A DNA stretch of 64,000 bases from Rhodeus uyekii (Eukaryota > Chordata > Actinopteri > Cypriniformes > Acheilognathidae): assembly GCA_037043235.1 (NCBI GenBank), contig JAWRVZ010000038.1, forward strand, positions 4,490,001 through 4,554,000, written 5' to 3'. The notes below the pieces were generated by a model that ran no database searches, was not told where the DNA came from, and saw only the letters and a list, made by a program, of their open reading frames with translations. Below are positions 59,601-64,000 of this stretch, in pieces (position 1 is the first letter of the stretch; each line of letters starts with the position of its first letter). A program made the position numbers and the translations under genes.

Positions 59601-62481
59601 ACGAAATTAAATGAAATGCTTTTTTCTTCATTCTATTAGTTTGGGTTCCTTGTAACCATCGCATCTGGCTTGCTTAATCAGGGACACTTAATATTCATCA
59701 ATCTTATTGACTGCCCTCCAAGAGCTGTTGTTCAGCCAAAGCAAACTTTGTTACATTATCTTCCTGTTATCTCTGTAAAGCTGCTTTGAAACAATCTGTA
59801 TTGTAAAAAGTGCTATATAAATAAAGGTGGCTTGACTTCTTGATCCACTCAATGGTAATGGCTTCAAACAGTTAATGAGTAATAGAAAATTGACTCCCAG
59901 ATTGTTTAAGTTTAATGTAAGACTAAATATTTACTTTAGTGGTTCAAATCTAGACTCTGACTAAGCCAAAACATGATCCTGATGGACTTTTTCTCAAGAC
60001 ACTTTTTGGTTGTCTTTGCAATTTGGGCAGGAATATTGTCTTGTTGACAAAATAACATCAAATTATTCCTTTATAGATTCCGCTAATAAACTTTTCATTT
60101 GTGGAAAACAAGCCATTCTGCAATATTCTCCTGTACTCAGTATTAAATGACAAAAATCACAGTGAAGAAGGTCACCAATACCAGCAGCTAAAAATGCTCC
60201 CCACGCAAAATGCTCCTCCATGCTTCATTATGCGCATTTATTGTTATATTTCTCACCAGATCTTCAAATATCATCACCACGCAACTCATGTTTCCATTGT
60301 TGGGAGAGAATAACTATTTACCGTGCACTTTGATCTTTTAAACTGTCAGAAATTTTACATTCATAAACGGCTCCATTACACACTACATGAAAGGTAATAC
60401 CCGAAAAAGCATAATAGGGGCATTCAAAGACACTATGTAAAATGTATCTTCAGAGTATATATGTTTTCTTACACTTCAGAAATAATAATATGGCCACACA
60501 ACCTTGGCAAACAGCTTGAGCATCGTGGTTCTGTAATGTCTGATGTCTAAAACGGGCACAGGCACGGGTGTGACTACCAAGAAAGCAGAGCAAATAGCAG
60601 ACTAAGCCCTCATTTCAAAGGTTGGTTGTACCTCCCTAACCTACGCAATCTGTTTGGAAAACTAATCACCATGTATTGAATTTTCGAAATGGAAAAACAC
60701 ACAATTGCGCTGTCACATTGTAACACTTTTGTTAGGTGTGAAGGATTTATTGTGAACTCCAATAATTGTCAGCCACAATGTTAAAGAAATAACTTGAACA
60801 TATTTGATTGTCTAGACATTTACTATCTGCAGATGTTATTTAACATTTAAATCGCATCCGTATGCTAAGAAATACAGACATTTGAGAGGATGGCGGCTGG
60901 AAAAAATATTGAAAATGGGTCCCAGAAATTACTTAGGTCAAGTTACTTTACACTGTCAAGGTTTTTTTTTTTTTTTTTTTTTCATCTGTCAAAGATGTCA
61001 CTGTTTTAAATAAATACATCTATGTCTGTCTTGTAAAGTTGTATATAGTAACTAAATTACTTTTGGAGTCATTAATGTGCCCTTTTAAAATTAAGTTTTA
61101 TTTTTTATATTATATTTATTTTTTTATTTTACATTTTGCTGGCTCTTACTCGTTCCAAAAGTATCAGTGCTTTTGGGTTTTATTTTTTTGCTAATTCGTG
61201 AAGTTTGTTTACTAACTTCACGCTCAAGCTGTTTCGCTTCTGTCGCGTCTTGTCGTTTTTCTCCATCTAATAGTACACTAATCCATTTATCCATCATATG
61301 GCGTCTACATGCATCTCCTCATATGTGAACCCCTGTTGTGAAATCAAATTATATTAATGATATTTCTTAAAAATGTAGTTAATTTCTTTTTTCTTTCTTA
61401 GCTGGCATGAAACGAAAGTTGCAATAATATTTTCTTCCCTACTGTGGCGTATATATATCCAAGTGAAATGGCTTCTCAGACAATAAAATATGCAGGGTCA
61501 GACTTGAGTTTGTCAATCAGCAATTGATTAGATCCCTGTGGTTTGTTTTTGCCAATGTTGTGTGAATGACAGGTTGTTCCGCCCTCGCACCAGTAAGCAT
61601 GTCATCAGAGAAGAGAAAAGAATATTCTGCATAATTCTATTTTTTTTTTAACATGGTGATTTAAACTAAATATTACTGAGTGCACCTGTAGGCATTGAAG
61701 TCAAGACTGTTATAGAAATATACTGCATGAAAACACATGGTAGCATTTTGGCCCTAAGAAGTTCTTTCCAGTATTAAGACTACCCTCAATTATAAATTAT
61801 AAACAAAACTCTGTTCTGCATGTTTACCAGCCATAAGAAAATGCATATATCTCAAACAGTACAGTAACAGGAAATAATCAACACTTCCGTGTTACTAAAG
61901 ATAAAGTCAAGTGAATTTGCATTCATAGCAGTGGACTTTACCTCTATAAGGAACAGTTATAATCCAATAGACTACAGTGTTTGTTTAAGCACCTGCACTG
62001 GAGCCTTGCGGAATTCCCTCACGCCGTTGCCGGGGTTGTTGTGAATGAGGAGCGGCTTGCATTCCCTGAAGCCCCGGTACCTCGGGCCCCCTCTACCTGC
62101 ACAGCCCACCTCCGCAGCATCATCGTCGTCCGTATCCTCCACACACTCGTCCCCGCTGCTGTGGTAGTCGTGATACAGAGGCTGTGTCCGCTGTCGGTTG
62201 TCGCCCGGGCTAACGCTGGCCACGGCGCAGAGAGAGCCGGCCAGCTCCCTCCAAGAGCGACTGCTGTGATGCTCCGAGCCGCTGCTGCCATCAGCCGCCG
62301 CAGTGGTGGTCGATCCGGATGCAGACGCGACGGTCTGGGAGCGCAAGACCAGGAGAAAGCGCACCGTTTCCCCCAGATAAAGATGACTGCGACGCGGTAG
62401 CGTGCGGTATTTGGCCGGGTCCGACAGGTCTGAGATGGGGACGGCCGGGAAATACATAAAGTACTCGCATTGCGATTCCAT
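49725..62481 (-). CDS. trappc14: trappc14 (C7orf43/MAP11), TRAPPII complex subunit
   Basis: The protein is a subunit of the TRAPPII trafficking complex linked to microtubules, ciliogenesis and brain growth (known from vertebrate work). Ten coding exons on the minus strand are 61993-62481, 57998-58093, 57579-57708, 57215-57301, 55386-55506, 54004-54151, 53608-53842, 51712-51848, 51385-51584 and 49725-49878. All phases agree and give about 598 residues, against about 580 in human. Landmarks in order are MESQCEYFMYFPAVP, RSHLYLGETVRFLLVLR, DEVIFPLTVSL, KIIVTVWKQEE, NFNASYLP, CHQSGEVAM, FTNSIYTHY, LLNNLQDFLAVRLVWTPE, QHMKLKLQFTASVS and LDKIAKRECKVLV at the C-terminus. I chose the Met at 62481 because it matches the conserved MESQ start; an upstream in-frame Met at 62514 exists. 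Convergent with the zonadhesin-like gene. Confidence 0.93.
49990..50612 (-). repeat. Interspersed repeat, copy 2 (inverted relative to 6625-7262)
   Basis: This is the reverse-complement partner of 6625-7262. It starts at 'gattcggaaatccattgccg' and ends at 'gcttctgctgatgaaa'. It includes a (TA)n run near 50025-50045. It lies in the last intron of trappc14, and the two copies differ by many substitutions and small indels. Confidence 0.75.
50640..50970 (+). repeat. GC-rich repeat-like segment next to repeat copy 2
   Basis: The composition changes sharply here to GC-rich ('gtggcgagcagggcggggtc' and onward), with a short open frame of 99 residues and an 'attaaag' near the end. It reads like part of an LTR-type or other transposable element rather than host intron. 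No protein family is recognisable. Confidence 0.45.
52394..53321. mobile_element. Non-autonomous DNA element with CAGTGTTGCCA termini
   Basis: The left end 'cagtgttgccaaattgg' and the right end '...gatctggcaacactg' are inverted repeats enclosing about 930 bp. No transposase frame is visible inside. CAGTG-type termini suggest a hAT-like element, but I see no clear 8 bp target duplication. It lies in a trappc14 intron. Confidence 0.55.
55587..55606. repeat. Poly(A) run
   Basis: About 20 consecutive A residues in the trappc14 intron upstream of the 55386-55506 exon. No associated retrogene is seen. Confidence 0.9.
55695..55770 (+). repeat. Fish SINE-like conserved segment, second copy
   Basis: The sequence 'gcatttggtagacgcttta' with 'gcaacttacattgcattc' matches the segment at 43581-43670 and the common fish repeat core. 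Confidence 0.5.
55832..56440. repeat. Fish interspersed repeat with 'ttggggagtaac' end
   Basis: The segment runs from 'gttggggagtaactagttac' to 'aagtaaccttccaaatactg', rich in 'gtaac'/'attac' words in both orientations. It resembles a widespread fish repeat of DNA-transposon type as I remember it. The class is not proven. Confidence 0.4.
56620..56735. repeat. Compound TA / GT / CA microsatellite
   Basis: Short TA runs (56623-56643) are followed by (GT)n at about 56661-56686 and (CA)n at about 56717-56733. The GT and CA tracts are reverse complements separated by about 30 bp of A/T-rich sequence, so they could pair as a hairpin. Confidence 0.85.
58590..59850 (+). mobile_element. L2-like LINE fragment in trappc14 intron 1
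   Basis: The plus strand reads pieces of a LINE reverse transcriptase: NYRPISNLPFLSKILE near 58612-58660, SQLCSFLERNGICKDFQSVFR near 58680-58735, ALAWFKSYLSDRY near 58845-58890, VPQGSVLG near 58937-58965, and YKAINGLAPQYLSKLL near 58988-59035. The catalytic YADD block and the region after it are missing, so the copy has an internal deletion. The end 'aaagtgctatataaataaag' at about 59805-59826 is a typical 3' tail. Dead copy, antisense to trappc14. Confidence 0.8.
59851..61992. other. Rest of trappc14 intron 1
   Basis: No exon or complete repeat is recognised. A poly(T) tract lies at about 60962-60982. The sequence is AT-rich until the CpG-rich first coding exon. Confidence 0.5.
61993..62481 (-). 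CDS. trappc14: trappc14 first coding exon
   Basis: It encodes 163 residues from MESQ to KAPVQ in a GC- and CpG-rich block that stands out from the AT-rich surroundings and probably overlaps a promoter-linked CpG island. The middle is a low-complexity Ser/Thr/Ala/Gly and acidic stretch (DECVEDTDDDDAAE), a part that also varies in human. The donor GTGCTT lies at 61987-61992. Confidence 0.9.
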
Positions 62482-64000
62482 CATTAACACCATAACCATC
62501 ACAGCGCACTGCAAGCAGACAGCGAAGACATCCGTTTAGCCTGTGCAAAGTCTGCAAATAACAGTCCCATTCAAATACAGATCAATAAATTAAACAAACA
62601 CGTTTTACCTTTCAGGTCAGTTCATATTAGGGCTGCCCAGATTGAAGAAAAATTACATTCATCCTATTTTGCCCCATTTCGGTTGTCTGCTAGTTGACGT
62701 GTACAATACATTCAAGTGCGCTATATGACAGGCATGCTTATCGAGTTAAGATAGAGTAGAGCGCCATAATAACAAGGCGAGAATAGTCGCTTGTCGATTA
62801 AGGCAAATAATGGTGCAGCTCGTTTGTATAATTCTGCGATTATTATATTCGGTTACTTTTTTTGCATTGCCATTCAGCTGAAATGTATTATTATTTCCAA
62901 CAAAATAATAATAGTAATTTACATTCAGCTAAGAATGCATGTTTGAAGCGGTTATAATGTCTGCATTTAAATGGAAACAAACACAACAGTTGTTAGAGTG
63001 ATTTCAGATAATAATATGGTAAAAATGGTAAAGTTAAAATGTGTTTTCGTTTAAAAAAAATTATAACTTCAGATTTGAGAATTCATATAAATAACTCCTA
63101 ATTGTTATGCATTTTGCTTCTTTTGTTTCCGTTTCAAGCCAGTAAATGCTTCAAATTTACTTTAAGTATATTTCATGGAAGGCAACGTAGATTCAATTTA
63201 CCGATTTGTTTGTTTGCAACTTGAACTTTGAATTATGCAAAACTGAAAAAGTAGTCTCTGAAATTATTATCCATGCTGTTTTCTTATTTGCATGCTACCA
63301 ATGAAAAGACGGGCAAACGTACAGTTCCAGCCTATTTTTCCATTGGTTTATATCAAATATTATATGCAATGACCTTATTTCATTCAGCATAGAGATCAAT
63401 GATGAGGGCACCAATAGCTATTAGAAAACATTTCTGAAACAAATTCCAAAATTGTAAAAGTTTAAGTTGTTTTATTTTACTACATACAAGCAACCCAAAT
63501 CAGGTTGATCACACTCAAATATTTACAGAGGTATCCCCATATCAAGTAACAAAAAATAATAAATATGGTAAACCGGTTTGAACAATTTCAAAGAGAAACC
63601 AAACCAGAAACATGTGAATCGCACTGTGGCCTCAAAAGTGCAGAACAGACATTTTATCCTGCTCAAATGAAACTGTCCCAAATGACTGTCTCATACCAAT
63701 TTGCAGATTGTGTTGTAAGAGCAGTGTCACATTTTTCTCATTTAGAAAGCAAGCTTTGTAATTAACTTTCCGCCCCTGTCTTTTTCTTCCCTTATGAGAT
63801 GATAGTTGATATCAGTTGGATCAAATCTACAAAGAGGCAGAATGTAGGCTGCATTTGCCCCTTTGAACCCCTTTTGAATTTTCTTGACAATGAAAATAAT
63901 GAAAAACTGTGTGCCAATTTTTGTCATATCAAGATTCCAAGCACAGAAACATCAGTACCTCTTTGGTTTATCTTTAATCTCAGTACCACAGATAATCTAC
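62482..64000. other. Upstream of trappc14, no recognised feature
   Basis: This should contain the trappc14 5' UTR and promoter on the minus strand. I see no TATA box at a convincing place and no other gene. The region beyond about 62,700 is AT-rich. Confidence 0.45.

Noticed and set aside
62482..62514. Upstream Met (MQCAVMVMVLM) as the trappc14 start
   Set aside because: In frame and possible, but the conserved vertebrate protein begins at MESQ, so the start at 62481 was preferred.

Overview
The window is animal genomic DNA, most likely from a teleost fish and probably a cyprinid. It holds multi-exon genes with GT/AG introns, DIRS-type and L2-like retroelements, common fish interspersed repeats and AT-rich introns. 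Two protein-coding genes are recognisable. They converge tail to tail near position 47,000-47,300.

Gene 1 (+ strand, 7416-46992) is the 3' part of a very large zonadhesin-like gene. I could place 81 consecutive exons, with every splice phase compatible, giving about 4,204 residues without an in-frame stop. It encodes ten VWD domains, most followed by C8, TIL and TILa modules, then one EGF domain, one transmembrane helix and a short cytoplasmic tail. The 5' exons (start codon, signal peptide) are not in the window. The first half is a tandem array. Unit 1 (7416-12909) and unit 2 (13137-23431) are A-B-TIL-TILa. Unit 3 (23658-33201) is A-B. Unit 4 (33793-37440) is B only. Units 2 and 3 each carry the same DIRS retrotransposon in the same intron and are almost identical, so that duplication is very recent or is an assembly effect. 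Three single-copy modules (C, D, E) and the EGF-TM-tail follow.

Gene 2 (- strand, 62481 down to 49725, 10 coding exons, about 598 residues) is trappc14 (C7orf43/MAP11), a TRAPPII subunit. ZAN and TRAPPC14 both lie in human 7q22, which supports calling gene 1 zonadhesin-like rather than FCGBP.

The left flank (1-7262) is repeat-rich: a decayed L2-like LINE on the minus strand, a 120-141 bp tandem repeat, a possible LTR, and a ~630 bp repeat. An inverted copy of that repeat sits at 49990-50612 in the last trappc14 intron, so the pair brackets gene 1. The trappc14 introns also hold a + strand LINE fragment, a TIR element and microsatellites.

The most interesting signals are: a ghost VWD exon inside the intron between the last two TILa/TIL pairs of each unit, which explains the otherwise odd extra TIL-TILa pair; a GDPH autoproteolysis motif in all ten VWD domains; and the coordinated loss of two cysteine pairs in the last VWD domain.
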